Below the pieces are notes generated by a model that had not been told where the DNA came from, made no database searches, and saw nothing but the letters and a program-made list of their open reading frames with translations. Both the position numbers and the translations under genes were made by a program. DNA of 64,000 nucleotides from Moraxellaceae bacterium (GTDB taxonomy: Bacteria > Pseudomonadota > Gammaproteobacteria > Pseudomonadales > Moraxellaceae), in assembly GCA_030680295.1 (NCBI GenBank), contig JAUXVU010000033.1:1-64000 (forward strand), in the 5' to 3' direction. Of this stretch, positions 9,615 through 18,411 are shown in pieces (positions within the stretch are counted from its first letter, which is position 1; each line of letters starts with the position of its first letter).

Positions 9615-9617
9615 GGT

Positions 9618-9646
9618 TTGGCGGACTCGACAAGCTAGTGTTTAAT
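9618..9646 (+). promoter_or_regulatory. Probable bamD promoter
   Basis: A -35 TTGGCG (9618-9623), a 17-bp spacer and a -10 TTTAAT (9641-9646) lie in the rluD-bamD divergent gap, about 50 bases before the bamD ATG. Four of six and five of six bases match the sigma-70 consensus. Confidence 0.5.
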
Positions 9647-9697
9647 AGCGCTATTGTAACCCTGCATCGAAGTTGGTGCTCACTTCTGGATCTCGTC

Positions 9698-10432
9698 ATG
9701 AAAAAGTCGTTGTCACGTGTTGTTGTTATTGTTGCTCTACCACTGCTTTTAGCGGCCTGCGCTAACAAGCCTTCGGCAATTAAGTCCGAGGCTGATTATT
9801 ATCAAGAGGCTAATGAGGCGCTCAAAGCAGGCAACTTTAATGTCGCAGTCAATGCATTTGAAGCGCTTGAAGCTCAATACCCAGTTGGTGTTTTCACTGA
9901 GCAGGCACAGCTTGAAGTGATTTATGGTAAGTACAAACAAGCTGACTACCTAGCCGCTATCGCCGCTGCAGATCGTTATATTCGATTGCACCCCACCTCT
10001 GATCGAATTGACTACGTGCTTTACTTACGCGGGCTTGCTAACTACAACATTGACCAAGACACACTACTTAAGCGCATGCCAATTAATTTAGCGCATCGTG
10101 ATATGGGTCAAGCCAAAGTGGCATTTGATGATTTTGGTCAGCTGCTTACACGTTACCCCGCAAGCCCTTATGCGCCTGATGCACGCCAGCGCATGATCTA
10201 CTTACGAAATCAGTTAGCTGAAGCCGAATTGCATGTGGCGCGTTATTACGAAACACGTGGCGCGAACGTTGCTGCACTAAACCGAGCACGTTGGGTTGTA
10301 GAAAACTATTCTGAAAGCACTGCTGTGCCAGAAGCACTCAAGCTCATGATTAAACACTATCAAGCCCTAGGCATGAATGATTTGGCTGACCAAGCCAAGG
10401 CACTGCTGCCTAAAACCAAGCCAAAGTCCTAA
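9698..10432 (+). CDS. bamD: Outer membrane assembly lipoprotein BamD
   Basis: An essential lipoprotein of the BAM complex that helps BamA insert beta-barrel proteins into the outer membrane. The chosen ATG gives a clean lipoprotein signal: MKKSLSR, a hydrophobic core, then lipobox LAAC with acylated C21. The longer frame from 9638 would bury this signal behind 20 residues. The mature part has the TPR repeats of BamD, for example YYQEANEALKAGNFNVAVNAF and AIAAADRYIRLHPTS, and VLYLRGLANYNID. 244 residues, as expected. It is divergent from rluD as in Pseudomonas, but here is followed tail-to-tail by a DUF2236 gene instead of pilS. Confidence 0.95.
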   Translation: MKKSLSRVVVIVALPLLLAACANKPSAIKSEADYYQEANEALKAGNFNVAVNAFEALEAQYPVGVFTEQAQLEVIYGKYKQADYLAAIAAADRYIRLHPTSDRIDYVLYLRGLANYNIDQDTLLKRMPINLAHRDMGQAKVAFDDFGQLLTRYPASPYAPDARQRMIYLRNQLAEAELHVARYYETRGANVAALNRARWVVENYSESTAVPEALKLMIKHYQALGMNDLADQAKALLPKTKPKS

Positions 10433-10453
10433 TCTAGACTGACTTGCTTCCGC

Positions 10454-11710
10454 TCACCCTGTCTTGGCTTTAGTAGCCTTAGGGTGGGCGACTGCTTCCA
10501 CTGGCTTATATTGTGCCGGTTTTTTCTGCAGTCGTTTTTTCAACATTTCCTGTTGCGTCCGCCCACCTAACCGGGCAAACCAATCAGTCCCTTTCGGTAG
10601 CAATATGCGCGCTCCTTCCGCCGCCAAGATTGGTGGAATTAATGTTAATGGAAACCACGACCAGTATCGGCTTTCAGGCAAACCTAAGCGCTGATAACTT
10701 TTCGTACCTAAAAAAAGGCGTGAAACCCCATTGTGAGCGCGCACGTGTGCCTCTGCTAACCAGCTTTGCCAACCCTGCTGACCATATTGCTCATAAGGCT
10801 CATTCATTAAGGCCAACGCCAAGGCTTTAGTATCTTCATCAGGTATTGGCTGAGACATCAATACAGCATATAAATAACGCATACCTTCAGCTTCTGATGT
10901 CACCAAAATGGTTTCATCAATGCCCATCAAATAACCAACATAGCGCCACAAATGCATAATGCCGTCGCGCTCTTGGCGACTAAAGCGAAAGCCCAAACTA
11001 GACAGCACAGTTATAAACACCAAGGAAAACGCCAAGTTAGTGGCCAACATATCGCCTTGATTAATTGGCACGCCCCAGTCGTTATCTGACCAGTCTGGGT
11101 GCTTATGAATACGATGCCTTAACACGCCATGCATCATGCGCACATGCAAGGCACTGCGAAAGCCAGGCGCATTACGCTGCAAGCCATTTTCCCGTGTGAC
11201 ATCTACCCAGAATGCTCGTGTCTCTGTAGCACGACGTGCCGCACCACCCTGCAAGGCACCAGTAAACATCAACGGTTTATTAATGGCGGCATTGCCATAT
11301 CCGCCCATCAACGCCACATCACGCAACGCTAAACTACCTAATGGCCCGACACGACGTAAGGCCTTGGCGCCGACATCTAAAAGCGTTTGATCCAACCACA
11401 ACGGTGTACGTTCGACTTGCGCCATCATCGCCACCAGCTCATGCGCTGGATTATTGATGCTGGCAATGCCTTGTTCGATGGCTTGGTTTAATTGCTGATG
11501 CGCTGCTTGCCAACCGGCTCGTTCAAACCAATGCGCTAACTCATCAGCGACTGGGTCGCCCTGCATTAACAGCTCACCACAACGCTGAATATAAGCGGCA
11601 TCAGGCAAATTAAACTTAGTCCGCGAAAGCAAACGAAAACGCTTGGCTTCAGCTGGCGCCTTGGTTTTCCAGTGAAATCGTCGTGGTATTGATAATAGTG
11701 TCGAGGACAT
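10454..11710 (-). CDS. MpaB/DUF2236 family oxygenase-like protein
   Basis: A helical protein of 418 residues of the DUF2236 family, which contains fungal MpaB' and, more distantly, the latex-clearing protein Lcp, a b-type haem rubber oxygenase. Seen here: ERTPLWLDQTLL, ALMGGYGNAAINKPLMFTGAL, the HVRMMHGVLRHRI block with the likely haem-ligand histidine, and WRYVGYLMGIDETIL, all typical of the family. No signal peptide is visible. The ATG at 11710 is taken because GGTGG stands five bases before it; an upstream ATG at 11725 is possible. It is the last of three minus-strand genes after nadE and the PilY1-like gene. Substrate unknown. Confidence 0.75.
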   Translation of the reverse strand: MSSTLLSIPRRFHWKTKAPAEAKRFRLLSRTKFNLPDAAYIQRCGELLMQGDPVADELAHWFERAGWQAAHQQLNQAIEQGIASINNPAHELVAMMAQVERTPLWLDQTLLDVGAKALRRVGPLGSLALRDVALMGGYGNAAINKPLMFTGALQGGAARRATETRAFWVDVTRENGLQRNAPGFRSALHVRMMHGVLRHRIHKHPDWSDNDWGVPINQGDMLATNLAFSLVFITVLSSLGFRFSRQERDGIMHLWRYVGYLMGIDETILVTSEAEGMRYLYAVLMSQPIPDEDTKALALALMNEPYEQYGQQGWQSWLAEAHVRAHNGVSRLFLGTKSYQRLGLPESRYWSWFPLTLIPPILAAEGARILLPKGTDWFARLGGRTQQEMLKKRLQKKPAQYKPVEAVAHPKATKAKTG

Positions 11711-11814
11711 AAAAACCACCGCCATTAGGAACTAATTTCAGTTATAGCACCCTAATGCAAATGCTGATTACCCTTAGTTAACAAGAGCTGAGCCAAAATT
11801 GACAGCTTGCAAGC

Positions 11815-14301
11815 CTATTGTTTAGGTATCTGACGCTTAACCCTGATGCGCTTAGGCGGAACCGGCGCAGAGATTTTTAACTCCTCATTGAGTCCAACAA
11901 ACACTAACTCACCCTGTGCATTGATTTGTGGTGCGCTAACAACGGCTTCGGCGCTGTCGAGGACATCTGGCTGTATTAAGCCTTGTGTATTTCGCCACGG
12001 AATACGGCGTATACGCGTTTGTTCAAGCAAGGGGGCACAAACAAACTGCAGACTCTGCACACCAGTGACCACAATCAGCTGGTGTTGAAACCAACGAATT
12101 GGTTGGCGAATAACTTCATTTGCTGGCAGCTGATAACGCCAACGTAGGCTTTGGCTTGGCCATTGTGGCAGGCCGCTTAATGACAATTCAGTCTGACTGC
12201 TCTCTGGCAGTTCATCACTAAACACTAACAGCTGTTGATGATCGTCAGGTGTCGCCGTGACTAGGGCAACTAAGGGTACGTTGCCGGCCAATACCACTGA
12301 GACCGACAAGGTATTGGCATCATGTCGGCTCAGCGCTAATGGACTTAATTGAGCAATTTTTTCTAATCGTGGCGGCTTATTGGCGCCTGTGCTTAAGCGC
12401 CATAACTGCCCAAGTGTATCCAAACCATAACTACGTACTCGACCTTCAGCAGTGGTAACACTAGACCAAGGTGACAACCAAAAACCCTGTAAGTCAACAT
12501 GGCTTTGATTATCCGCAGACCATATCAACTCAGCACGACTAAGATCATAAAGTTGCAGCACAGCCTGTGGCTTTTCTGGCCCGGCCGCCAGCAATAACAA
12601 GGGGACCTCTGCGGCAGTAGGAATCAGCGAAACACTACCCCACTCGCCTTCATTGATCTGTAGTAATTGTTTTGGTGATAACGCTTGGCTGACATCAAGT
12701 GCCAACACTTCACCCGCGATTAAACCGATTAAATAACGTAACTGCGGACGCAAGGCGGCGACTTCATTACTCGGCCACAACAGCCAATGACTGGGATGAA
12801 GTTCGGCAGCATAAGCGGTGGATATTTGTTGTTGTACGGCCTGCCTTAACTGCGCCAACCGTGTCGGCAACCATGCCCATAAGAGCTGCCCCGTCTCGGC
12901 GGATGTTAGTAATACACGGCCAATGGCATCTGGCCAGAACACATATTGATCAAACTCACTGGCGCGGTAATAAATGGCTGTGCCAGCCGCCATACCTAAT
13001 GCAAAGCGCTCATTTGTGGCTTGTAATGGCATACCCTGCGCCACATCTGTTAACCACAACAAATTGGATTGTGACTGTTGCCATGCGCTTACCAAACCAC
13101 CACTCAATATCGCCTGCTCTGGATCAATGGCCGATTCGCTAACATCTGTTGCGTGAAAATGTGCATTAGCTGGCCATCGTTTTTGTCCCGGAATGGCTTG
13201 CTGAAACACAAAGTCTTTACCCAGTTGCTGACTAAAAAATTGTCTTGGCAATAACTGACTTAATGTTGGCAGTGGTGCCAGGTGCAGGTCACGCCATACG
13301 GATAACTCCGCGGCTGCATTGTCTTCACTAGTATCTGTTAACAACAAAGCCGCATGACGTGCACAGGCTGTTGGTGGAGCGATGGATGACGGTACAGGCA
13401 CTTCCGATGCAGGCGGCAGACCCATTTTTGCTTGCGCTAACGCATTGGACAGTGCCTCGGTATTGTTGCCAAGCACCGGCTGACTACTCGGGGTAAATAA
13501 CAGACTTGTTATCGCATTTTGTAATTTGCTAAGACCAGAGCTGTCATGACTGGCTTGCTGCCAACCCAAGCGCCACAGCGCCGGCTGCTGCACCGACCAT
13601 TGTTGCCAAGGCGAGCTTGGCAATGCCACCGTTAGGCGCCACCACGCCTGCCCCTGAACACCTAACCAGGTCAACATGCCAGCCTGTAAATTTATGCTAG
13701 CAACAGCAGCATCAACAGCCAACTGACCTTGCGTCTGCCAAAGCGGCATTAGCGAATGAGTGCAGACTGGCATCGGCTCACAAAGTGGCAATAACGCCAA
13801 CTGATAATCATGCCCTGACACCACCGGCTGATTGATTGGCAGCGACAGCTCAGACGTTAAAAAGCTGGCCGACTGCCATTGCGCCAACCAAGGCAGCTGA
13901 AAATATAGATTTGTAGTTTCAGATGAGGCCTCATCGATAATAACTGGCCCAGCTAAAGCCGCTTGACGATAGTGTGCGCTGGCAGGCCACGTTTGTTCTG
14001 TTAATAACGGCTGTGGCGGCAGTAAAACACGTGGCTCAAATCGATCTTGAGCGTCGGGAGTGGCAGCCAACAGGCCAACTGCTAAGCCATTAACAGGGTA
14101 AGGACGCTGACCGCCAAGTGATAACGGCAACCACTCACTGAGCTGCTGCAACTGCGCTAATGAAGTACTGCTATCAATAGCCAGCCAGTAATGCGGTGAT
14201 TGGGTGGACTGTGCTGGCCAATAACGACTGACGTTGTTGGCCAACGCAACCGTCGACCACAACAAGGTCAGACATAACAACCATCGACGGTAGGCATACA
14301 C
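11815..14301 (-). CDS. Divergent PilY1-like type IV pilus-associated protein
   Basis: An 828-residue exported protein with a clear signal peptide ending near ALA-N. The middle (about 330-350, CARHAALLLTDTSEDN) recalls the region of PilY1 that holds a von Willebrand-type domain. The C-terminal half has the PilY1 beta-propeller sequence pattern: ETGQLLWAWLP, YLIGLIAGEVLALDVSQ, then repeated strand motifs. The usual Ca2+ loop (DxDxDx-type) of PilY1 is not visible, and overall similarity is weak. It sits away from the minor pilins, 64 bases after nadE on the same strand, with SD CGGAGAG. It probably primes or tips type IV pili; a periplasmic propeller protein of other function cannot be excluded. 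Confidence 0.55.
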   Translation of the reverse strand: MYAYRRWLLCLTLLWSTVALANNVSRYWPAQSTQSPHYWLAIDSSTSLAQLQQLSEWLPLSLGGQRPYPVNGLAVGLLAATPDAQDRFEPRVLLPPQPLLTEQTWPASAHYRQAALAGPVIIDEASSETTNLYFQLPWLAQWQSASFLTSELSLPINQPVVSGHDYQLALLPLCEPMPVCTHSLMPLWQTQGQLAVDAAVASINLQAGMLTWLGVQGQAWWRLTVALPSSPWQQWSVQQPALWRLGWQQASHDSSGLSKLQNAITSLLFTPSSQPVLGNNTEALSNALAQAKMGLPPASEVPVPSSIAPPTACARHAALLLTDTSEDNAAAELSVWRDLHLAPLPTLSQLLPRQFFSQQLGKDFVFQQAIPGQKRWPANAHFHATDVSESAIDPEQAILSGGLVSAWQQSQSNLLWLTDVAQGMPLQATNERFALGMAAGTAIYYRASEFDQYVFWPDAIGRVLLTSAETGQLLWAWLPTRLAQLRQAVQQQISTAYAAELHPSHWLLWPSNEVAALRPQLRYLIGLIAGEVLALDVSQALSPKQLLQINEGEWGSVSLIPTAAEVPLLLLAAGPEKPQAVLQLYDLSRAELIWSADNQSHVDLQGFWLSPWSSVTTAEGRVRSYGLDTLGQLWRLSTGANKPPRLEKIAQLSPLALSRHDANTLSVSVVLAGNVPLVALVTATPDDHQQLLVFSDELPESSQTELSLSGLPQWPSQSLRWRYQLPANEVIRQPIRWFQHQLIVVTGVQSLQFVCAPLLEQTRIRRIPWRNTQGLIQPDVLDSAEAVVSAPQINAQGELVFVGLNEELKISAPVPPKRIRVKRQIPKQ

Positions 14302-14365
14302 GTCTCTCTCCGGTAGACATTGCTACAGAAGAGATAGTGTGAGTTGTTATGAATTGCCAACTGAC

Positions 14366-16000
14366 TTAATGACCAATTTTCCAGCCATTCACAATGGGGT
14401 AACGCCGGTCTTTACCAAACCCACGACGTGTTACTCGAGGGCCAATGGCCGACTGACGACGTTTGTATTCGTTGATATCAACCATGCGCAAAACGCGGTG
14501 CACTGTGTCTTTATCAAACCCTGCTGCCACGATCGTTTCAGCACTTTCATCCAACTCGATATAACGCCGCAAAATCTCATCAAGTACCGGGTATGGCGGC
14601 AAGGAGTCTTCATCTTTCTGGTCCGGTGCCAACTCAGCAGATGGCGGACGATCAATCACCCGCTGCGGAATCGGCGGCAAATCAGGTGACTGCGCGTTAC
14701 GCCAGCGACACAAATCAAATACCAGCACTTTGGCAACATCTTTTAACACATCAAAACCACCGGCCATGTCGCCATACAAGGTGGCATAACCTACGGCCAT
14801 TTCCGATTTATTGCCGGTGGTCAGTACCATATAACCGAGCTTATTGGAGATCGCCATCAGCAGCACACCGCGGCTACGCGACTGTAGGTTTTCCTCAGTT
14901 TTATCCACTGGCAAGCCGGCAAAAGTCTCCGCCAGCGTTTCGCTAAAGGCAGTCACCATAGGCTCAATGGCCAACACCGAATAATGCACCCCTAAGCGTT
15001 TAGCCTCTTCTTCAGCATCATCTAAGCTGATTTGCGCGGTATATCGATAAGGCATCATCACCGCTCGCACCCGGTCTGCACCCAAAGCATCAACGGCAAT
15101 GGCCAAGGTAAGGGCCGAATCGATACCACCGGACAAACCCAGCACCACGCCTTTAAACCCACTCTTGTTGATGTAGTCGCGTACCGCTAATACCAATGCG
15201 TTGTAGACAGCCTCATGCATACTCGGCACAGCGGCTAACGGCGCTGGCATGAATCGTTGCTGCTCAATATCAAAGTCTATGGTTTCAATGTGCTCATTAA
15301 AAAATGGCGCCTGCCATGCCAGCTCAGCATCCGCCTGCAAAGCAAAAGAGCCGCCATCAAATACCAGTTCGTCCTGACCACCAACTAAGTTGCAGTACAG
15401 CACCGGCACATTGTTTTCCTGACAGCGCGCCGCCACAGTGGCTCTTCGTGCACTGACTTTATCGGCATGAAATGGCGAGGCATTCAGGTTGATCAACAGG
15501 TCAGCGCCCGCCTTAGCGGCCATACGCGCTGGATTGGCATGCCAAATATCTTCACATATGGTTAGCCCGACTAATAAGCCATTATGTTCAAACACCACGG
15601 CCTCGTGGCCTGGCTCAAAATAACGACGTTCATCAAACACCGCATGATTTGGCAGTTCTTGCTTGGCATAGGTTGCCAAAATCGCGCCGTCACGAATCAC
15701 CACAGCAGCATTACTTAAGCCCTGCTCGGTATGCAGTGGAGCGCCCACCACCATGGTAATGCCAGGTACACTAAATAACTGTTGAATGGCCTGCTCAACA
15801 CGGGTTTTCAGGCTGGGTCGCAGCAATAAGTCTTCCGGCGGATAACCAGTCAAGGTGAGCTCTGGAAAAACAATCAAATCCGCTTGTTGCTGATCACGTG
15901 CGGTGACTGCACTGGCAATAATTCGCTCAGTATTACCAGGAATATCACCCACTAATAGATTGAGTTGGGCTACCGCGATACGTAAAGTGGTCGATGACAT
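14366..16000 (-). CDS. nadE: Glutamine-dependent NAD+ synthetase
   Basis: It makes NAD+ from deamido-NAD using ATP and ammonia released from glutamine. The N-terminal nitrilase-type glutaminase has its Glu-Lys-Cys triad in FPELTLTGYP, KQELPN and LTICEDIWH. The C-terminal synthetase has the PP-loop LGLSGGIDSALTLAIAVDA and the TTGNKSEMAVGYATLYGDMAGG block. The start at 16000 (MSSTTLRIAVAQLN, 544 residues) fits the family; the frame is open 62 codons further but this part looks non-coding and runs antisense to the PP0621 promoter region. It is divergent from the PP0621 gene. Confidence 0.95.
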   Translation of the reverse strand: MSSTTLRIAVAQLNLLVGDIPGNTERIIASAVTARDQQQADLIVFPELTLTGYPPEDLLLRPSLKTRVEQAIQQLFSVPGITMVVGAPLHTEQGLSNAAVVIRDGAILATYAKQELPNHAVFDERRYFEPGHEAVVFEHNGLLVGLTICEDIWHANPARMAAKAGADLLINLNASPFHADKVSARRATVAARCQENNVPVLYCNLVGGQDELVFDGGSFALQADAELAWQAPFFNEHIETIDFDIEQQRFMPAPLAAVPSMHEAVYNALVLAVRDYINKSGFKGVVLGLSGGIDSALTLAIAVDALGADRVRAVMMPYRYTAQISLDDAEEEAKRLGVHYSVLAIEPMVTAFSETLAETFAGLPVDKTEENLQSRSRGVLLMAISNKLGYMVLTTGNKSEMAVGYATLYGDMAGGFDVLKDVAKVLVFDLCRWRNAQSPDLPPIPQRVIDRPPSAELAPDQKDEDSLPPYPVLDEILRRYIELDESAETIVAAGFDKDTVHRVLRMVDINEYKRRQSAIGPRVTRRGFGKDRRYPIVNGWKIGH

Positions 16001-16073
16001 ATTAAATCCGCTTGCAGTCGACATGAAGTTGCCTAGGATAGTCGAGGATGAGCCCAACCCCAAGGAAACAGCA

Positions 16074-16319
16074 ATGATCATAATTGTGCGTATCTTACTT
16101 TTATTAGCCGTGGCGTGGCTGGCTTTTGTGGTGGTACGTCGGCTATTGGGTGGCCCTGACAAGGTGCTACCAAAATCAGAGACCAAGCCCGAACTGATGC
16201 AGCGCTGTGCCTATTGTGACGTGCACCTACCGAGCGGCGAGGCGACTCAGTCACGCGGCAAGACTTTTTGTTCAGAAGCGCATCGTGATGCCTACTTTAA
16301 AGATCACCCTAACGACTGA
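16074..16319 (+). CDS. PP0621-family small membrane-anchored zinc-binding protein
   Basis: An 81-residue protein with an N-terminal membrane helix (MIIIVRILLLLAVAWLAFVVV) and a soluble tail with a treble-clef-like pattern C45-x2-C48-x2-H51 and C66-x3-H70, which looks like a small Zn site. This matches the PP0621 family of unknown function, which in P. putida lies beside bamD. The ATG at 16074 has SD AAGGAAA; the upstream in-frame stretch is ignored. Its last 16 bases overlap the 3' end of thiO on the other strand. Confidence 0.8.
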   Translation: MIIIVRILLLLAVAWLAFVVVRRLLGGPDKVLPKSETKPELMQRCAYCDVHLPSGEATQSRGKTFCSEAHRDAYFKDHPND

Positions 16320-17383
16320 TATGGCGCTGGGTCAATCACTGGGGTGCGGCCCAGTAGTTGGTCTGCCAACAAACGCGCTGACGCCGGCGCCAACACTAAG
16401 CCATTTCTAAATTGCCCAGCATTAATCCATACCCTAGGCTGCTTAGACAATGCCCCAATAAACGGAATGCCGTTTGCTGAACCCGGCCTAAGACCAGACC
16501 ACTGTTGAATCAACGGCGCCTGCGCTAGCGCAGGCCATATAGATAAAGCCGCCTGACGCAGTGTTTGTGCTGCATGTTCAGTCGTCGATTTATCAAAACC
16601 CACATGTTCTAGGGTCGAGCCACATAAAACATGCCCATCCAAGCGGGGTATCACGTAGTGCGCACCACGCTGAATCATGCATGGCAGTTGTCCGGGACTG
16701 AGCTTATACAACTGCATTTGCCCACGTACCGGTGCGATAGGTAGCGACTGAATGGGCGCCAATAACAAAGCACTCCAAGCTCCAGCACAAACCACCACCT
16801 GATCAGCTTCAAGCACACGGCCATCCGCCAACTTCACCCTAGCTTGTGAGGTGTCACCTTCAATATGACTAACATCAGCCTGGGTGATGACTTGATAACG
16901 TGTATGTTGTTGTAAGGCGACGTTAAGTGCTTTTAACAGACGTGGATTACGCACATTGGCGACATGAGGCATGAATAAGGCATGTTTAACATCAGCGGCC
17001 ACACCCGGCCAACGCTGATATAAGTCCGCTGGCGCAATACGCTCCACCGGCACTGACTGTTGCTGAGCCCATGCCAGTGCATCACGCTCATCATGAGCAT
17101 CTAAAAACAACATGCCACACGTATTTAGCTCTACATCAATGCCGGTTTCGGCCAACAAGGCTTGGCTAAGTGCGGGGTAGGCTGACTGGGCCCAACGCGC
17201 CAACGCGGTCACCGGCGGGGCATAACGCCATGGGTACAAGGGTGAGATAATGCCGCCGCCAGCCCAGCTGGACTCCTGCCCAACCTCACCGCGCTCCACC
17301 AGCACGACTTCATGGCCTGCCAACACCAACTCACGTGCTGTTAATAAGCCGTTAATGCCGCCACCAACCACCAACACTCGCAT
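16304..17383 (-). CDS. thiO: Glycine oxidase ThiO (FAD-dependent amino-acid oxidase)
   Basis: A DAO-family flavoenzyme. In thiamine synthesis ThiO oxidises glycine to the imine used for the thiazole ring. The FAD dinucleotide motif GGGINGLLTARELVLAGHEVVLVERG spans residues 7-32, and the C-terminal WSGLRPGSANGIPFIG and NAGQFRNGLVLAPASARLLADQLLG are typical of ThiO. 359 residues. It starts nine bases after the last minor pilin, the same thiO-next-to-minor-pilin arrangement as in Pseudomonas. Thiamine genes are not nearby, so another small amine substrate remains possible. Confidence 0.85.
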   Translation of the reverse strand: MRVLVVGGGINGLLTARELVLAGHEVVLVERGEVGQESSWAGGGIISPLYPWRYAPPVTALARWAQSAYPALSQALLAETGIDVELNTCGMLFLDAHDERDALAWAQQQSVPVERIAPADLYQRWPGVAADVKHALFMPHVANVRNPRLLKALNVALQQHTRYQVITQADVSHIEGDTSQARVKLADGRVLEADQVVVCAGAWSALLLAPIQSLPIAPVRGQMQLYKLSPGQLPCMIQRGAHYVIPRLDGHVLCGSTLEHVGFDKSTTEHAAQTLRQAALSIWPALAQAPLIQQWSGLRPGSANGIPFIGALSKQPRVWINAGQFRNGLVLAPASARLLADQLLGRTPVIDPAPYQSLG

Positions 17384-17392
17384 TTTTACCCC

Positions 17393-17926
17393 TTACCAGC
17401 CGCAGACCGCCCGCGCCGACGCCAAAGCACTGCTACCCTGTGCTTGCGGCACCTGTATACGCAAACGTCCTGATCGACTTATCACAATTTGTCGCAAGGC
17501 GGCATCCTGCGCTATCGGTGCACATAAGGTCAATGTGCCATTGGAATCTGCCGCATCACCTTCGGCTGTCCATTCAATAAATGACCGCTGGCGAAAGCCC
17601 CGCCAATACACCCGCCAGCCCTTGGGTATATCAGGCTGCAACATGACCGCCGCCTCGGCCTCAGTATAAGCCCACCATTGTATGGCCCATGGGCTGCTGC
17701 AATCTGCTGCAAAATCTCCGCCACAAACACGCCATATACGCTGTTCAGACAGGGCTCGTAATCGCACCGACTGCAACGCCACCACCGCTGCTTGTGTCCA
17801 CTGCCTAGCTTGAGCCACTTGCTGAGACTGCTGTTGATAATAACTGGCAGCCCACCACATTGACCCCATTAAAGCCAGTAACAGCAGCAGCTCAATCAAG
17901 CTAAAGCCTGTTTGATAACGGTTCAT
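17393..17926 (-). CDS. Type IV minor pilin, FimT/FimU (GspH) type
   Basis: A prepilin of 177 residues. The leader MNRYQTG is cut at G7, leaving FSLIELLLLLALMGS with the canonical Glu at +5. The C-terminal half has the GspH/FimT pattern (GWRVYWRGF, TLTLCAP, RQIVISRSGRLRI) and paired cysteines near the end. The ATG overlaps the stop of the preceding gene (ATGA). In P. aeruginosa fimU comes first in this operon; here the gene is last, after pilV-, pilW- and pilX-like genes. Confidence 0.82.
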   Translation of the reverse strand: MNRYQTGFSLIELLLLLALMGSMWWAASYYQQQSQQVAQARQWTQAAVVALQSVRLRALSEQRIWRVCGGDFAADCSSPWAIQWWAYTEAEAAVMLQPDIPKGWRVYWRGFRQRSFIEWTAEGDAADSNGTLTLCAPIAQDAALRQIVISRSGRLRIQVPQAQGSSALASARAVCGW

Positions 17927-18411
17927 GGCCTCACCGTTTGACGATATTGCTGCTGGATAATCAGCTCTTTGCCAGCCGTCGTTTGCACACTCACCCGCAA
18001 CCACCAAAACTGCTCAAGCTGATGTGCCGTAAGTGCGCTATCCGTTCCTGTTGCGACAGCAGGTGCATAAGCCTGTTCTACACCTAACCACCACTGCCAT
18101 GCCGGCTGACTCTGTGTACAGTCGGCCCCTAACCAATTGCTTTGCTGAATACGCTGACCACATACCGTTTTTGTATTGGCTTGTTGGGGATGCCATAGCA
18201 GGGCTGCGGACGACGCAACTGCCGGAATCGGCAGACTTTCCAACTGAGCAAAAACGGCATTAATCATGCCCTGCGCTTGTATTTGCTGACTAAAACGCTG
18301 GGCCGTTAACGACTGACTCGCGACTTCATGCACCACGGACAAGGTCAACTCTGTCATTAGGCCTAATAACAATAATAACGACCATAAAATATGCCCCGAC
18401 TGCCTAACCAT
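17923..18411 (-). CDS. Type IV minor pilin, PilX-like
   Basis: A 162-residue prepilin-like protein. A short leader MVRQSG precedes HILWSLLLLLGLMTELTL. There is no Glu at +5, which is usual for PilX/GspK-type tip pilins. One cysteine pair (CGQ...DCT) lies in the globular part. The start at 18411 has SD GAGGTG and overlaps the pilW-like stop; an upstream in-frame TTG is less likely. Assignment rests mainly on position between the pilW-like and FimT-like genes. Confidence 0.65.
   Translation of the reverse strand: MVRQSGHILWSLLLLLGLMTELTLSVVHEVASQSLTAQRFSQQIQAQGMINAVFAQLESLPIPAVASSAALLWHPQQANTKTVCGQRIQQSNWLGADCTQSQPAWQWWLGVEQAYAPAVATGTDSALTAHQLEQFWWLRVSVQTTAGKELIIQQQYRQTVRP

Noticed and set aside
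16001-16186. N-terminal 62-residue extension of NadE
   Set aside because: It reads antisense through the PP0621 start region and no family member has it; MSSTTLRIAVAQLN is the normal start.
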